From Okeania sp. SIO2C9 (GTDB lineage: Bacteria; Cyanobacteriota; Cyanobacteriia; Cyanobacteriales; Microcoleaceae): 64,000 nucleotides of DNA. The notes beneath the pieces were generated by a model. It was not told the origin of the DNA. It was given only the letters and a program-made list of their open reading frames with translations, and made no database searches. Below, in pieces: positions 29,130-39,080 of the stretch. Every line of letters begins with the position of its first letter. The first letter of the stretch is position 1. The stretch spans positions 1 to 64,000 of the forward strand of contig NZ_JAAHGO010000023.1 of the NCBI RefSeq assembly GCF_010672455.1, read 5' to 3'. The position numbers and the translations under genes were made by a program.

Positions 29130-30680
29130 ATGTCCTTAACAGAACAAATTCTCTCGCAAATTCCGGGAACTCCTCTACAAGGTCTGCGGAAAGCTGACCA
29201 GGTTTGGCAAAACCTTCGAGAAGACAATATTTCTATTCCTACTACTGTGAAAAAAGAAACTCAATTATTAAACACTTTAGACTGGGATGTAGTAATTTGT
29301 GGTGGAACTCTGGGTATACTTATTGGAGCAACTTTAGTAAAAAAAGGTTGGCGGGTAGCTTTATTAGAACGAGGTATTCTCAAAGGTAGAAAACAAGAAT
29401 GGAATATATCTCGCAAAGAACTAGAAACATTTATAGAATTAAACCTTCTCTCCTCAGAAGAATTAGAAACAGCGATCGCCACTGAATATAACCCTGCCCG
29501 AATTAGCTTTCCAGAGAGTAAGGATATTTGGGTAAAAGATGTCCTAAATATAGGTGTAGATCCACTTTACCTCCTAGAAACTCTCAAACAGCGTTTCCTT
29601 GAAGCAGGTGGTCAACTATTTGAAAATACAGCTTACGAAGCAGCAACAATTCATCCAGATGGGATAAATATCCAGGTTAGTAATGGCCAATCATTTAAAG
29701 CTCGACTGCTCCTGGATGCAATGGGGCATTTTTCTCCTATTGTAAAACAAGCACGTCAAGGCAAAAAACCTGATGCTGTCTGTCTAGTAGTTGGTACTTG
29801 TGCCACTGGATACCCAAAAAACGACACGGGAGACATTTTTGCCTCGTTCACTCCTATACAAAACCAATGTCAATACTTTTGGGAAGCATTTCCTGCTAGA
29901 GATGGACGAACTACTTATCTATTTACCTATTTAGATGCTCATCCAGATAGAATTTCCTTAGAATCATTCTTTGAAGAATACCTCCGCTTATTGCCTGAAT
30001 ATCAAAAAGTGGAGCTTAGTCAACTTACATTCCAACGTGCGTTATTTGGCTTTTTTCCTTGTTATCGTCAAAGTCCTCTTCAAACTCCTTGGAATCGTAT
30101 TTTGCCAGTAGGAGATAGTAGCGGGAGTCAATCTCCTCTTAGTTTTGGCGGTTTTGGAGCTATGGTACGTCACTTGAAACGTCTAACCGGGGGTATTGAT
30201 GAAGCTCTGCAAACTGACAACCTTTCTTCAAATGCTCTAGCACTTTTGCAACCTTATCAGCCTAGTATATCAGTCACTTGGTTGTTTCAACGTTCTATGA
30301 GTGTAGGGGTAGACCAAAAAGTTGAACCAAATCAAATCAATCAACTATTGGCAGGTGTATTTCAGGTAATGGATCGACTAGGGGAATTTGTACTTACACC
30401 TTTTCTGCAAGATGTCGTGCAGTTTCCTGCTTTAGCACAAACTTTATTTATGACTTCTTTGAAGCAACCAGGTTTAGTCATTAAAATTATTCCTCAAGTT
30501 GGCATTGGAAATTTATTAGATTGGATGAAACATTATTTGAATTTGGGAATTTTTAGTTTATTATCTCCTATAGGAGATAAATTGGGGTTTTTAGTGACAA
30601 AAATTCCTCTGGAGCAAAATTATTATTATCGCCGTTTGATTGAACAATGGCAATATGGTTCTGGTGGGGATTATAGTTGA
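29130..30680 (+). CDS. cruP: Lycopene cyclase-family flavoprotein CruP
   Basis: A 516-aa FAD-dependent protein. The N-terminus (LSQIPGTPLQGLRKADQVWQNLR) and the dinucleotide-binding motif WDVVICGGTLGILIGATLVKKGWRVALLERG are typical of CruP. So are QEWNISRKELETFIELNLL, IATEYNPARISFP and PVGDSSGSQSPLSFGGFGAM. CruP is a paralogue of the CruA lycopene cyclase, conserved in oxygenic phototrophs and linked to carotenoid and reactive-oxygen physiology. Cyclase activity of this member cannot be judged from sequence. Length is normal. It is monocistronic here, with spacers on both sides. Confidence 0.85.
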   Translation: MSLTEQILSQIPGTPLQGLRKADQVWQNLREDNISIPTTVKKETQLLNTLDWDVVICGGTLGILIGATLVKKGWRVALLERGILKGRKQEWNISRKELETFIELNLLSSEELETAIATEYNPARISFPESKDIWVKDVLNIGVDPLYLLETLKQRFLEAGGQLFENTAYEAATIHPDGINIQVSNGQSFKARLLLDAMGHFSPIVKQARQGKKPDAVCLVVGTCATGYPKNDTGDIFASFTPIQNQCQYFWEAFPARDGRTTYLFTYLDAHPDRISLESFFEEYLRLLPEYQKVELSQLTFQRALFGFFPCYRQSPLQTPWNRILPVGDSSGSQSPLSFGGFGAMVRHLKRLTGGIDEALQTDNLSSNALALLQPYQPSISVTWLFQRSMSVGVDQKVEPNQINQLLAGVFQVMDRLGEFVLTPFLQDVVQFPALAQTLFMTSLKQPGLVIKIIPQVGIGNLLDWMKHYLNLGIFSLLSPIGDKLGFLVTKIPLEQNYYYRRLIEQWQYGSGGDYS

Positions 30681-31003
30681 AGTCAGAAGTTAGAGGCTAG
30701 AAGTTACCGAATTAAGTCTGAAATCAAAAATGAAATACTTAAAGAATCCGATAATTTATTCTAAATTCGGTTGCCATACCCCCCTTAATCAATCAAAGAA
30801 AATTCAACCAATGATAATGAGTCAAGTTTCTAATTTCTTCTTTCATTTAACTCAGAACATTACGGAAGAAGGACGAGAGTTTGAAAGCCACGTCTTTTTA
30901 AAGCGTGGATGAAAAATGAACGGGCGATTTTCATCGCCTAAAAAAGTTGTCATTTTTGATCCTTTAATGTTAATTTTATAATAAAAACATAAAAGTGATA
31001 AAG
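30681..31003. other. Spacer and left end of the IS605-type element
   Basis: The left part has no recognised gene. At about 30888-30910 a hairpin (CCACG...CGTGG) precedes GATGAAAAATGAACGG and lies about 100 bp before the tnpB start, which is where an IS200/IS605 left-end hairpin would be expected. No tnpA was found. Confidence 0.4.
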
Positions 31004-31131
31004 ATGTATGGATGTCAGCAAGAGCTAATTAAAAGTTCAGAAAATATCCCGTTTTTAGAATACTTATGTACCACGGTTAACCGACTTATTAATTGTGGGA
31101 TTTATTTGGCTAGACAATGGTATTTTAAGTA

Positions 31132-31376
31132 GGGCTTGCTGATTAAATCTAAAAATATTTACAGATAAAGGTTTTAGCCTTTTTGGGGTCTAAAAAAGTG
31201 CCTGGTTTTCAGCTCTTCATGCTCAAAAAGGAGCGTATTTTAGGCTCATAGTTGGGCAGAAAAATCATTCTTACAGTTCTTACTCCTACCTCCTCGCTCC
31301 CGAACCTTTTCTCCTGTCTCCTGTCTCCTGTATCCTGTCTCCTACCCTCACCCATAAGACTTTTTGCTGCAAACCC
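31132..31376 (+). mobile_element. MITE family 1, copy G (inside tnpB)
   Basis: A 245-bp element with termini GGGCTTGCTG and TGCAAACCC, flanked by direct TAAGTA (31126-31131, 31377-31382). It interrupts the tnpB pseudogene after the YFK codons. Removal of the element plus one TAAGTA joins the two TnpB segments in one frame, apart from a TAG overlapping the target. Confidence 0.9.
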
Positions 31377-31848
31377 TAAGTAGGGATACATCACGGGAAA
31401 ACACGACTTAGAGAAGCAATTAAAGTCAAATCATAATTATCAATTTCTTCATTCTCAAGCAGCACAGCAAACCTTGAGAGGAGTAACAGAGTCTTTTAAG
31501 TCCTACAAGGAGCTTTCCTACAAACACTATCTAGGAAAACTGAAAAATAAACCTCAACTTCCCAAATATCGAAAAAAGGGAGGACTAGGAGTTATAACTT
31601 ATCCAAAACAAGCTTTGAGACTGAAAGGAAACCAGGTGAGAGTACCTCTGGGGAAAAAAGTTAAAGCTGCTTTTAAGATTGATAGTTTTTGGCTAAATTT
31701 TCCCAACAATCTTGAGTTTAAAAAAATTCGAGAAATAAGGATTCTACCTCGTAATGGTTGCTTTTATGTTGAGTGGGTTTATCAGTTAGAAATCGATCAA
31801 CCTGAACTTGACAGGGATAAAGTTCTCGGTATTGACCACGGAGTTGGT

Positions 31849-31972
31849 CATTTCAGTTATCAGTTATCAGTTATCAGTTATCAGTGAACCTCCGACTGAA
31901 GTCGGAGGCTTGAAATACTGAACTAAATATTTTTTTCATCCCCTTAAAAGGGGAGGCACATACCCTCATTTT
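31849..31972. mobile_element. 124-bp insert in tnpB with TTGGT duplication
   Basis: It is flanked by TTGGT at 31844-31848 and 31973-31977. It contains a CAGTTAT heptamer run (31855-31884), a hairpin ACCTCCGAC...GTCGGAGG and the CCCCTTTTAAGGGG-type palindrome. Insert plus duplication is 129 bp, exactly 43 codons, but it introduces stops. Confidence 0.65.
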
Positions 31973-32629
31973 TTGGTAATTGGTTAACTTGCGTTAGCAA
32001 TGTAGGAACAAGCTTGATTGTAGATGGCAAACATTTAAAATCGGTTAACCAGTGGTATAACAAACAAATAGCAACAATTAAAGAGAACAAACCTCAAGGA
32101 TTCTGGTCAAAAAAGTTAGCCAATATAACTGAAAAACGCAACAGACAAATGCGCGATGCTGTGAATAAAGCGGCCAGATTAGTTATAAATAACTGCTTAG
32201 AAAATGGTATTGGTAGGATTGTTTTTGGATGGAATAAGGGGCAAAAAAATGCTATTAACATTGGAGCCAAAAACAATCAAAAATTTGTGCAAATTCCCAC
32301 AGCTAAACTCAAAGAACGAATTAGTCAGTTATGCGAATTGTACGGCATAGAGTTTATTCAAACTGAAGAATCTTACACCTCGCAAGCAAGTTTTTTAGAT
32401 GATGATTTCCTGCCCAACAGGGCGTGAAAAACCCGAGAGGTGGAAGCCGTCAGGAAAACGAGTACAGAGAGGTTTATATCAAACCAAAAACGGTTTGTTA
32501 GTAAATGCTGATGTGAATGGAGCAGCTAATATTCTCAAAAAAGTAGCGACAACTTTGGAGTTTACTCTCGAAGGAGTCAGTAGAGGTAGTTTGATAATGC
32601 CTTTAAGAATCCAGTTTTGGATTGCTTAA

Positions 32630-32662
32630 GAATCTCCGTATCTTTAGAGCGGGGAGTATCAA
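32630..32662 (+). mobile_element. IS200/IS605-type right end
   Basis: Directly after the tnpB remnant: AAGAATCTCCG, a short spacer, then CGGGGAGTATCAA. This is the usual stem-loop terminus downstream of cyanobacterial tnpB genes. The same end, reversed, is at 12398-12440. Confidence 0.7.
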
Positions 32663-32766
32663 TATGAAAAGAGTTTCAGGAATTTCTCATAGTCTGCTCA
32701 GTTGATTAGCTTAAGTTAAAGATATCGATCCTGCAATCCCAAAATCCTTTTGAGAAAAAGTTTAAG

Positions 32767-33327
32767 ATGAAACGTCGATATTTTGTCCTGTCTTCAATTA
32801 GTTTCGGGTTGGTCATAGGGTGTGCCTCCCTACAAACGAAAGATTCCCCTCAGCCATCAGTGGAACTATCCACCGATCCTGTACCACCTGCTGTTGCCGT
32901 ATCGCCCAACAAGACTGATGAATCTCAAATCGCCAATGTCACAGAGCCGATTTTTGCGGAAAACGGAGTTGCCATTCGAGGTACTGACCCAGTTGCGTAT
33001 TTTCAAGTAGGTAAACCTGTCCAAGGAAATAAACAATTTACTCACAACTGGATGGGTGTCAATTGGTGGTTTTCCAGTGCCAAAAATCGCGACTTGTTTG
33101 CAGCAAACCCAGGAAAATATGCTCCCCAGTATGGAGGTTTCTGTGCTTTTGCCGTTGCCAATGGATACACTGCTCCTATCGTTCCAGAAGCCTGGAGCAT
33201 TGTCGAAGGGAGGCTATATCTCAATTTCAGTTTAAGGGTTCGCGATCGCTGGGAACGCGATATTCCAGGCAATATTGCCAGCGCCAATGAAAACTGGCCT
33301 GCTGCAGCCGCCAACTTTCGGGGGTGA
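32767..33327 (+). CDS. YHS-domain lipoprotein
   Basis: A 186-aa protein with an N-terminal type II signal peptide and lipobox LVIGC (lipid-attachment C19), so it is probably anchored to the outer face of the inner membrane or to the outer membrane. After a proline-rich linker, residues about 60-180 form a YHS domain (AIRGTDPVAYFQVGKPVQGNKQFTHNWMGVNWWFSSAKNRDLFAANPGKYAPQYGGFCA). YHS domains occur in metal-related proteins, but the ligand here is unknown. Its base composition is a little richer in GC than its surroundings. It is flanked by a tnpB remnant and a MITE. Confidence 0.88.
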   Translation: MKRRYFVLSSISFGLVIGCASLQTKDSPQPSVELSTDPVPPAVAVSPNKTDESQIANVTEPIFAENGVAIRGTDPVAYFQVGKPVQGNKQFTHNWMGVNWWFSSAKNRDLFAANPGKYAPQYGGFCAFAVANGYTAPIVPEAWSIVEGRLYLNFSLRVRDRWERDIPGNIASANENWPAAAANFRG

Positions 33328-33338
33328 GGGGTGAAGCT

Positions 33339-33638
33339 CTAGTCCCGCTACCCGGAAGTTAAAAGTCATGCATTTAAAAGCGAGTGCTAATTGGCGAGGT
33401 TTCCTACGGCGCGTCTACTGTGCGGAAATAGTTCCGCACACATCGCCTCCAGAATGTAATACCATTTCTCCATGAAGTTGCGCTTAATAAAAGATAACAG
33501 CTATTAGTAAAATTCAAGTATTGGTAAGAATTATTAAGCGCATTGTTACAGAGAAATGGTATAAGACGCACATCTGACAGTCAATCAATACTTCTGACTT
33601 CTGACTTCTGACTTCTGACTTCCGCGTAGCGGCACTAG
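33339..33638. mobile_element. CTAGTnCCGCTAC inverted-end element
   Basis: A 300-bp element with imperfect terminal inverted repeats: left CTAGTCCCGCTACCCGGAAGT, right ACTTCCGCGTAGCGGCACTAG. A TTCTGAC heptamer run is at 33594-33620. Half-copies lie at about 7379-7440 and 23710-23795. A second inverted-end element (33458-33564) is nested inside. Confidence 0.7.
33458..33564. mobile_element. Nested MITE, ATACCATTTCTC ends
   Basis: About 107 bp with terminal inverted repeats ATACCATTTCTC and GAGAAATGGTAT. A second matching inner pair, GCGCTTAATAA and TTATTAAGCGC, follows. It lies within the CTAGT element, so it inserted later or is a derivative part of it. No ORF. Confidence 0.7.
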
Positions 33639-33862
33639 GATATTTATTAGAATTTCCTACGGAATTCTCCGCAAACAGAATCCAGAATTCAGGAGTCAGA
33701 ATGAATGGATTTAATGCCAGTTTTCAGGTCGTAAATTATCTTTTTTGTCAAATATAAATTTCCTACAAAATCTTTTTATTGCACTTATTATTTGTAACAT
33801 TCTTTTTTGAAATTGGTATAAGAATATTATATATTTGTCGTAACCAAAATACAAAAAATAAA

Positions 33863-34699
33863 ATGAATGACTTGCCAAAATTAAATTTTGAACTTTCTTC
33901 ACTTATCTCCGACAAAACACGAATAGAAAATCAGATATGGCATAAAGAAGCAAGCAAAGATACAGTATGGATTAATGAAAATTATTCTGAAAAAAATCAG
34001 AATATAGATCGAGAAATAAATCCTATGAAAGGAGGACTTAATCAGGTTGAGCGAGAAATTGACAGATGTAAAAAACTGATTAAAGAAGCTGAACTTAAAG
34101 AAGAAGAAAAGCGAGAACAAAAAAGGCAAGAGCAAAGGCGAGAACAAACAGAAAGGCGAAAAAAAGAAAGAATAAATAGATTAAATAAAATAACAGAAGA
34201 TAGAAAAATAACCTCAAAAAACCTTACGATAGGCGAAATTTGGGAAAGAATAACGTTAACGATGACTTGGCAAGTAAAAACTTTTTTCATCATTTTACTT
34301 GTTTGTATTCTAACAGGGTTTATTTATGGATTTATGCAATCTCCCGACATCGTAGCTACATTTCCTCGCAGCATTATAAGTCTTTCAGAAAATTTGTTCT
34401 TTATTTCATTGATCTGTTTCTTATTATACCTATTTTATTTTTTCTTCTACTCGGCAATAAATCTAATAAAAGCAGTTGTAGCAACAGTGGTTTTGTATGT
34501 AATATCTTTTTGGGTGTCAATTACATTATTAGTACCACTAGATTCAATAAATTCTTCAGTTCTTAATTTATTGGGTAATAACCCTCAAATATTCTCTCAA
34601 AGGATTATAACTGGAATAATTTTTATTAGCGTAACAAGATTTTTTTATATTCTAGGAAAAAATAAAAACACAAGAAATAGCAGATTTTTTGGGCTATAG
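33863..34699 (+). CDS. Coiled-coil, multi-pass membrane protein (hypothetical)
   Basis: About 278 aa from the ATG at 33863 (MNDLPKLNFELSSL); the longer frame needs a TTG at 33779 and is less likely. The N-terminal ~120 residues are polar and strongly coiled-coil (QVEREIDRCKKLIKEAELKEEEKREQKRQEQRREQTERRKKER). Four hydrophobic segments follow (TFFIILLVCILTGFIYGF, LFFISLICFLLYLFYFFFY, AVVATVVLYVISFWVSI, IITGIIFISVTRFFYI). No family was recognised. A second small membrane ORF follows 14 bp later and may be translationally coupled. Confidence 0.65.
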   Translation: MNDLPKLNFELSSLISDKTRIENQIWHKEASKDTVWINENYSEKNQNIDREINPMKGGLNQVEREIDRCKKLIKEAELKEEEKREQKRQEQRREQTERRKKERINRLNKITEDRKITSKNLTIGEIWERITLTMTWQVKTFFIILLVCILTGFIYGFMQSPDIVATFPRSIISLSENLFFISLICFLLYLFYFFFYSAINLIKAVVATVVLYVISFWVSITLLVPLDSINSSVLNLLGNNPQIFSQRIITGIIFISVTRFFYILGKNKNTRNSRFFGL

Positions 34700-34713
34700 T
34701 TACACATATACCT

Positions 34714-35049
34714 ATGATTTTGATAATGTGTTGCTTTACGGGTATTTACAGCTCTTTTTACCAAGAAGAAAGTTCTGCTGATGTTCTTTCTATGCTTCAC
34801 ATGGCAATATTTATCTATTATTTTCACATCAACACGATAACTTTTGTCATGTGTTACTTCGATAACTATTCTATTTTTGATATTCCAGAAGATATTTTAC
34901 GTTTTCATACCATAATTGGAGGTTCTTATGGTATTGCAGTTGCAATGTCAAATATAAATTACAAAAAATATGACGACGCATTCAAACGAATTTACACAAT
35001 AATTGTCGTCATACAAGTGTTATTTCTGATAATGTTTTATCTTATATAA
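34714..35049 (+). CDS. Small membrane protein (hypothetical)
   Basis: A 111-aa ORF directly downstream of the coiled-coil membrane protein. It has two or three hydrophobic stretches (HMAIFIYYFHINTITFVMCYF, TIIGGSYGIAVAMSNI, IYTIIVVIQVLFLIMFYLI). No clear ribosome binding site was seen, and no family was recognised. It may be a partner subunit, or the displaced tail of a longer membrane protein. Confidence 0.5.
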   Translation: MILIMCCFTGIYSSFYQEESSADVLSMLHMAIFIYYFHINTITFVMCYFDNYSIFDIPEDILRFHTIIGGSYGIAVAMSNINYKKYDDAFKRIYTIIVVIQVLFLIMFYLI

Positions 35050-35068
35050 TTGCTTTGCTTCTTAAGTA

Positions 35069-35310
35069 GGGTTTGCTGAATAAATATCAAATTATTGACT
35101 GATATTAGTTTGAGCAATTTTAGGTATGGGAAAAGTACCAGCTTTTCGATGGAAACAGCTGCAAAAAGCTAGTATTTTGGAATAATTATGACATAAAAAT
35201 TGAGGGACAATTCTTACTTCTACCTCCTCGCTCATTCCCCATTTATCCTGTATCCTGTCTCCTGTATAGCTGTCTCCTACCCTCACCCATCAGACTTTTT
35301 CAGCAAACCC
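35069..35310 (+). mobile_element. MITE family 1, copy H
   Basis: A 242-bp element with termini GGGTTTGCTG and CAGCAAACCC, flanked by direct TAAGTA (35063-35068, 35311-35316). It starts 19 bp after the stop of the small membrane ORF. Confidence 0.9.
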
Positions 35311-35316
35311 TAAGTA

Positions 35317-35715
35317 GACCTCTCCAAAAATTACAAATTTGCTACCCTGGAATCAAGGTTTGATAACGTTTTCTGAAGAGGTCTAGTTCATAACAGAGAA
35401 TTTAATACCAGTTTAATGAAGTTAAGGAAAATATGGATTTAATATTGCAGGGTATTTCATATTAGTAAAATACATCCGTGACAGGCAAAATACCTGTGCT
35501 ACAAAGTTTCATATTTAATAAAGTTCAGTACAAATATGGATTTAATATTGCAGGGTTTTTAATACTTAGGAGCCGTGTAATAATAACCTGAACAGTTTTG
35601 TTAATGGAAGCTAGATTTCACAATCTATTTCAGATAAAATTTGTACAACTTATTTTTACAGGGCTACTTAGTAAGATACAACTGTGACAGGCAAGATGCC
35701 TGTGCTATAAATACA
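35317..35715. other. Repeat-bearing spacer downstream of murF
   Basis: Two direct copies of ATATGGATTTAATATTGCAGGG (near 35433 and 35535) and two copies of a short palindrome GACAGGCAARATRCCTGTGC (near 35479 and 35682). The second palindrome lies just past the murF stop and may act as its terminator. No gene. Confidence 0.45.
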
Positions 35716-37125
35716 CTACTTATTAATTAAAATCTCAACAACTTTATTAAGTGCCACAGAATGAGAAGCCTTAAAAAGAACACAATCGCCTGGTTGTAAA
35801 AACTCCTGCAAATGTGTTGCTAATTTCTGATGAACATCATTAGAAGTAATATTTTCTACCTCTATAAACTGCAAACCAGCAGCACCAATAGCCATTGCTT
35901 GTGCTTCTTCAAAATCTGCCAAAATAAATAAACCATCAATATTCAAATCTCGCACAACATTACCAACTTGTTGATGAAACAAAACTGATTTATCTCCTAA
36001 CTCTTTCATAGTTCCTAACACAGCAACATGACGTTTTCCCGGAGTTTCAACTAACAAATTTAGAGCAGCAATCATCGACTCTAATCCAGCATTATAAGTT
36101 TCATCTAAAATTACAATATCATTATCTAAATTGTATCTTTTTGCCCTACCTTCAGGCAATTCAATCGATAAATTATTAATCAAAGGTTGGAAGAGATTTT
36201 TAGTAGAAATACTTCTACCATTAATTACCTTAAAAACAGCCAATGCTGCCAAATAATTAGAAGCATTATGAAGTCCCGGCAAAGGCAAAGCTAAATCCAC
36301 ACCTGCAACATTTATAGTCTGAGAATCAATTAATCTTCCTTGTAAATCACCTCCCTGTAAACCATAAGTAAAAGTTTCTCCCGACCAAAACTTAGCAGCA
36401 GTTTCCATTAAGCGTCGGTTATCATAATTCAAAATAGCAATACTATTAGAAGACATTTCTGCAAGTAATTCACACTTAGCTCGAGCGATCGCTTCAACAG
36501 AACCCAAACGACCAATATGAGCAGTACCAACATTAGTAATTAAGCCAATTGTCGGATTGGCAATATGTGTTAATTCTGCTATCTCCCCTGGTCCTCGCAT
36601 TGCCATTTCCACCACAGCATAATTATCATCAGAGGAAAGTCCTAGTAGAGTTTTAGGCACACCTATTTCATTATTATAGTTAGCTTCAGTTTTCAGAACT
36701 TGACCCTGAGTAGTCAAGACTTGAGCAATTAATTCCTTAGTAGTAGTTTTACCCACTGAACCTGTTACCGCAATTACAGGAATAGCAAACCGATCTCGCC
36801 ACCAACGAGCAATTTTTTGGTAAGCTTCTAAAGTATTTTCTACTTGTAATATAGTTACGCTATTTGACTCTTGTGTAACTCTATTCTTTAAGGTATATTC
36901 TTCCTCAACAATGATACAAGAAGCCCCTTTTTCCATTGCCTGTTTCACAAATTTATGGCCATCAAACTTTTCACCTCGTAATGCCACAAATCCTTCACCA
37001 GATTGTAAGTTACGAGTGTCTGTATTTATGCCTATAATTAATTTTTTTTCAGGAATCTGAAAATTTGTAAGTGTTGTAGCAGCTAAGATTTCAATTAATT
37101 GAGATAAGGTAATGTGACAGACCAT
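35716..37125 (-). CDS. murF: UDP-N-acetylmuramoyl-tripeptide--D-alanyl-D-alanine ligase
   Basis: A 469-aa Mur ligase that adds D-Ala-D-Ala to the cytoplasmic peptidoglycan precursor. The N-terminal UDP-binding part has NTDTRNLQSGEGFVALRGEKFDGHKFV. The ATP-binding P-loop is TGSVGKTTTK (residues 121-130). Then come the central ligase motif TEANYNNEIGVPKTLL, ANPTIGLITNVGTAHIGRLGS and the C-terminal ILDETYNAGLESMIAALNLL. Length is normal. It is monocistronic here; the nearest same-strand genes are far away. Confidence 0.97.
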   Translation of the reverse strand: MVCHITLSQLIEILAATTLTNFQIPEKKLIIGINTDTRNLQSGEGFVALRGEKFDGHKFVKQAMEKGASCIIVEEEYTLKNRVTQESNSVTILQVENTLEAYQKIARWWRDRFAIPVIAVTGSVGKTTTKELIAQVLTTQGQVLKTEANYNNEIGVPKTLLGLSSDDNYAVVEMAMRGPGEIAELTHIANPTIGLITNVGTAHIGRLGSVEAIARAKCELLAEMSSNSIAILNYDNRRLMETAAKFWSGETFTYGLQGGDLQGRLIDSQTINVAGVDLALPLPGLHNASNYLAALAVFKVINGRSISTKNLFQPLINNLSIELPEGRAKRYNLDNDIVILDETYNAGLESMIAALNLLVETPGKRHVAVLGTMKELGDKSVLFHQQVGNVVRDLNIDGLFILADFEEAQAMAIGAAGLQFIEVENITSNDVHQKLATHLQEFLQPGDCVLFKASHSVALNKVVEILINK

Positions 37126-37754
37126 AACGATTGGCAGTCCTACTCAAATATATGTAATAATTATATTAGAGTATTTGTTATTGTTGAAGTCAATTTATTT
37201 TCTGAGAGTTAACTGAGTAACCAGGAAAAAATAAAAAGTGTAAATAATTCTCAAGATCAAAAAAAAATTTTTTGAAGTTTGGTAAACTTTGTCATAACTC
37301 AGAACTGACATAAGAAAAAATAACTAAAACCTTTTGCACAAAAATTAAAAAAATTTAGACTATCTTTATCTTAATGTATATGACAATCAGTGGCGAAAAA
37401 CTTGTACGGATTTGGAAGTAGATGCTACCGATAAATTAGTCAAATCAAAATTGTCCAATGAAGGAGAGTTTTTAATAAAGCAAAATCTTTACTGAAACTT
37501 CACACAAATTCAGTAAATTTTTAAGATAATGAAAATTATGGGTTTTAGTCAACTGTAGAATACCGATGTTAGGTATACCATATCTAAGTAGTCTTAATAC
37601 TGAGTTATAAATACAAATTATATTTACTTTACCACAGTAAATATCAACCTAATTTGGAATTAAATATACAGTTTTATAAAAACTAGAGATGCTAATTAAT
37701 CGTAAGACTAGCTCTGGAATATAAAAATCTTAAAGCAAGTGGGAAAGATGCCAA
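37126..37754. other. Spacer upstream of murF and the 441-aa gene
   Basis: A 630-bp divergent spacer, AT-rich, which should hold both promoters. No gene, strong hairpin or dispersed repeat was seen. Confidence 0.4.
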
Positions 37755-39080
37755 ATGAAAAATCTTATGGACGAATATAATAAATACAAATCTCAAGATG
37801 AACAAGATATCTATAACCATTTTATCCAATTGATAGACCTAGAGTCTTCAACAGAAGTAATTGAAAGATTTAGAATTTTATTTATTAATGGTTCGGGATA
37901 TCCTGACAGAGAAATATCTCAAGCACTAGACAGAATTACAGCATTGCCAGAAATTGAAGAAGATTTTAATTTTATCTTAAATCGCTGCTGTCATATAGTT
38001 ATCAATAGAAAACAACCCTATAACTATAAAAAGGATGTTTTAGTAGAATTAATGAAGCTTTTCGAGCGAGTCGAAAATAAACAAGCACGCCGCCACTACT
38101 ACGGTTCTCGTAATAGTAAGAAATTATTGGAACTGGTTCAAGGGTTCACAACAAGTGAGCAATATCTCTCCTTAAAACGCTTAACAGAATTAATCAACCA
38201 AGAAACAGGAAGTTACAAAAACACTAATAGTGCTCTAGCTCAACCTTTAAGAACTCTAATTCCACGCTATCCTTACCTATACCAACATTGTTTAGTTACC
38301 CCAGATAGTAGTTATGAACACCAACAAGTTATCAGAAAAATTCAACGACAGAAACAGAGAAAATTTGAAATAGACTTATCCAAATATGTAACTCATAAAA
38401 TTAGACAGAGAGTAGTAAGCACTGCCTCTGAAAGAGGAGCTACGCTTTCAAACTTGACAGTAGCTCGTTGGGAAGGCACCAACAATATTCAAAATCCTAC
38501 TCTTTTAAGCGATCGGGAAGTATTATCAGCAATTAAACTATTTGTAGGTAAAGTTGAAAATGGTAATAACTATCGAGATAATGCAAAAAGTTTCCTAACC
38601 CATGTCAGACAACCTCAATCCTATCATTCTTTTAAAGAAAGTTTCTATGAATATTTAAGTACATCTTTTGATGTAGATTCCAAATCTATTAAGCATCAGT
38701 TTCAAGATAAACTATATAAGCAGCTAAAAAATACTATGTCTCACAGTAATGACAAACAGTTTAACGACTTTTTGCTGATGAGAACTTGTAATCAAATGTT
38801 AGGATTTCTAATTGTAGAAAGCACCCAAAAACCACAACACTTTATATTTCTTAATCTAATGGCCAACCTGGGTCCAATCAAAACAATTGGCCTTTTACTG
38901 AAAATAGTTTTGGTCTGCTATAGAGTCAAACCATACCTAGAAAAACGATTTTCTATACTATTTAACCATTACGAATCACATACTAGAGAAACAGTTATGT
39001 GGTTAGTGAAAGCTCTAGAAAATATGCACGTTGCTTTAAGTACTAACTTTGGTAGAGTTGATTTATCCTTCATTCGTTAG
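37755..39080 (+). CDS. Conserved hypothetical protein, 441 aa
   Basis: The frame has cyanobacterial codon use and a plausible GGGAAAG ribosome binding site 8 bases before the ATG. The protein is soluble, largely helical and basic, rich in R/K/Q (QVIRKIQRQKQRKFEIDLSKYVTHKIRQRVV). The C-terminal part is more hydrophobic (FIFLNLMANLGPIKTIGLLLKIVLVCYRVKPYL), perhaps one amphipathic or membrane-touching segment. No motif for catalysis was recognised. It precedes rpsU by 295 bp on the same strand, but the spacing argues against one operon. Confidence 0.75.
   Translation: MKNLMDEYNKYKSQDEQDIYNHFIQLIDLESSTEVIERFRILFINGSGYPDREISQALDRITALPEIEEDFNFILNRCCHIVINRKQPYNYKKDVLVELMKLFERVENKQARRHYYGSRNSKKLLELVQGFTTSEQYLSLKRLTELINQETGSYKNTNSALAQPLRTLIPRYPYLYQHCLVTPDSSYEHQQVIRKIQRQKQRKFEIDLSKYVTHKIRQRVVSTASERGATLSNLTVARWEGTNNIQNPTLLSDREVLSAIKLFVGKVENGNNYRDNAKSFLTHVRQPQSYHSFKESFYEYLSTSFDVDSKSIKHQFQDKLYKQLKNTMSHSNDKQFNDFLLMRTCNQMLGFLIVESTQKPQHFIFLNLMANLGPIKTIGLLLKIVLVCYRVKPYLEKRFSILFNHYESHTRETVMWLVKALENMHVALSTNFGRVDLSFIR

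Larger units (their letters stand above)
31004..32629 (+). pseudogene. tnpB: Decayed TnpB (IS200/IS605 OrfB), three lesions
   Basis: Fragments reassemble into one TnpB. N-terminal MYGCQQELIKSSENIPFLEYLCTTVNRLINCGIYLARQWYF (31004-31128) is followed by MITE copy G. The frame continues GYITGKHDLEKQLKSNHNYQFLHSQAAQQTLRGVTESFKSYKEL to the RuvC motif GIDHGV at 31843. There a 124-bp insert with a TTGGT duplication intervenes. The frame resumes at NWLTCVSNVGTSLIVDGKHLKSVNQW through TEESYTSQASFLDDDF. A 1-nt frameshift near 32412-32420 follows, then PTGREKPERWKPSGKR...ADVNGAANILKKVA to 32629. A TAG also lies at the MITE G target. TnpB family members are RNA-guided nucleases; this one cannot be functional. 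Confidence 0.9.

Noticed and set aside
33779-33862. TTG start for the coiled-coil membrane protein
   Set aside because: The extension is hydrophobic low-complexity sequence from the spacer with no ribosome binding site; the ATG at 33863 is more plausible.
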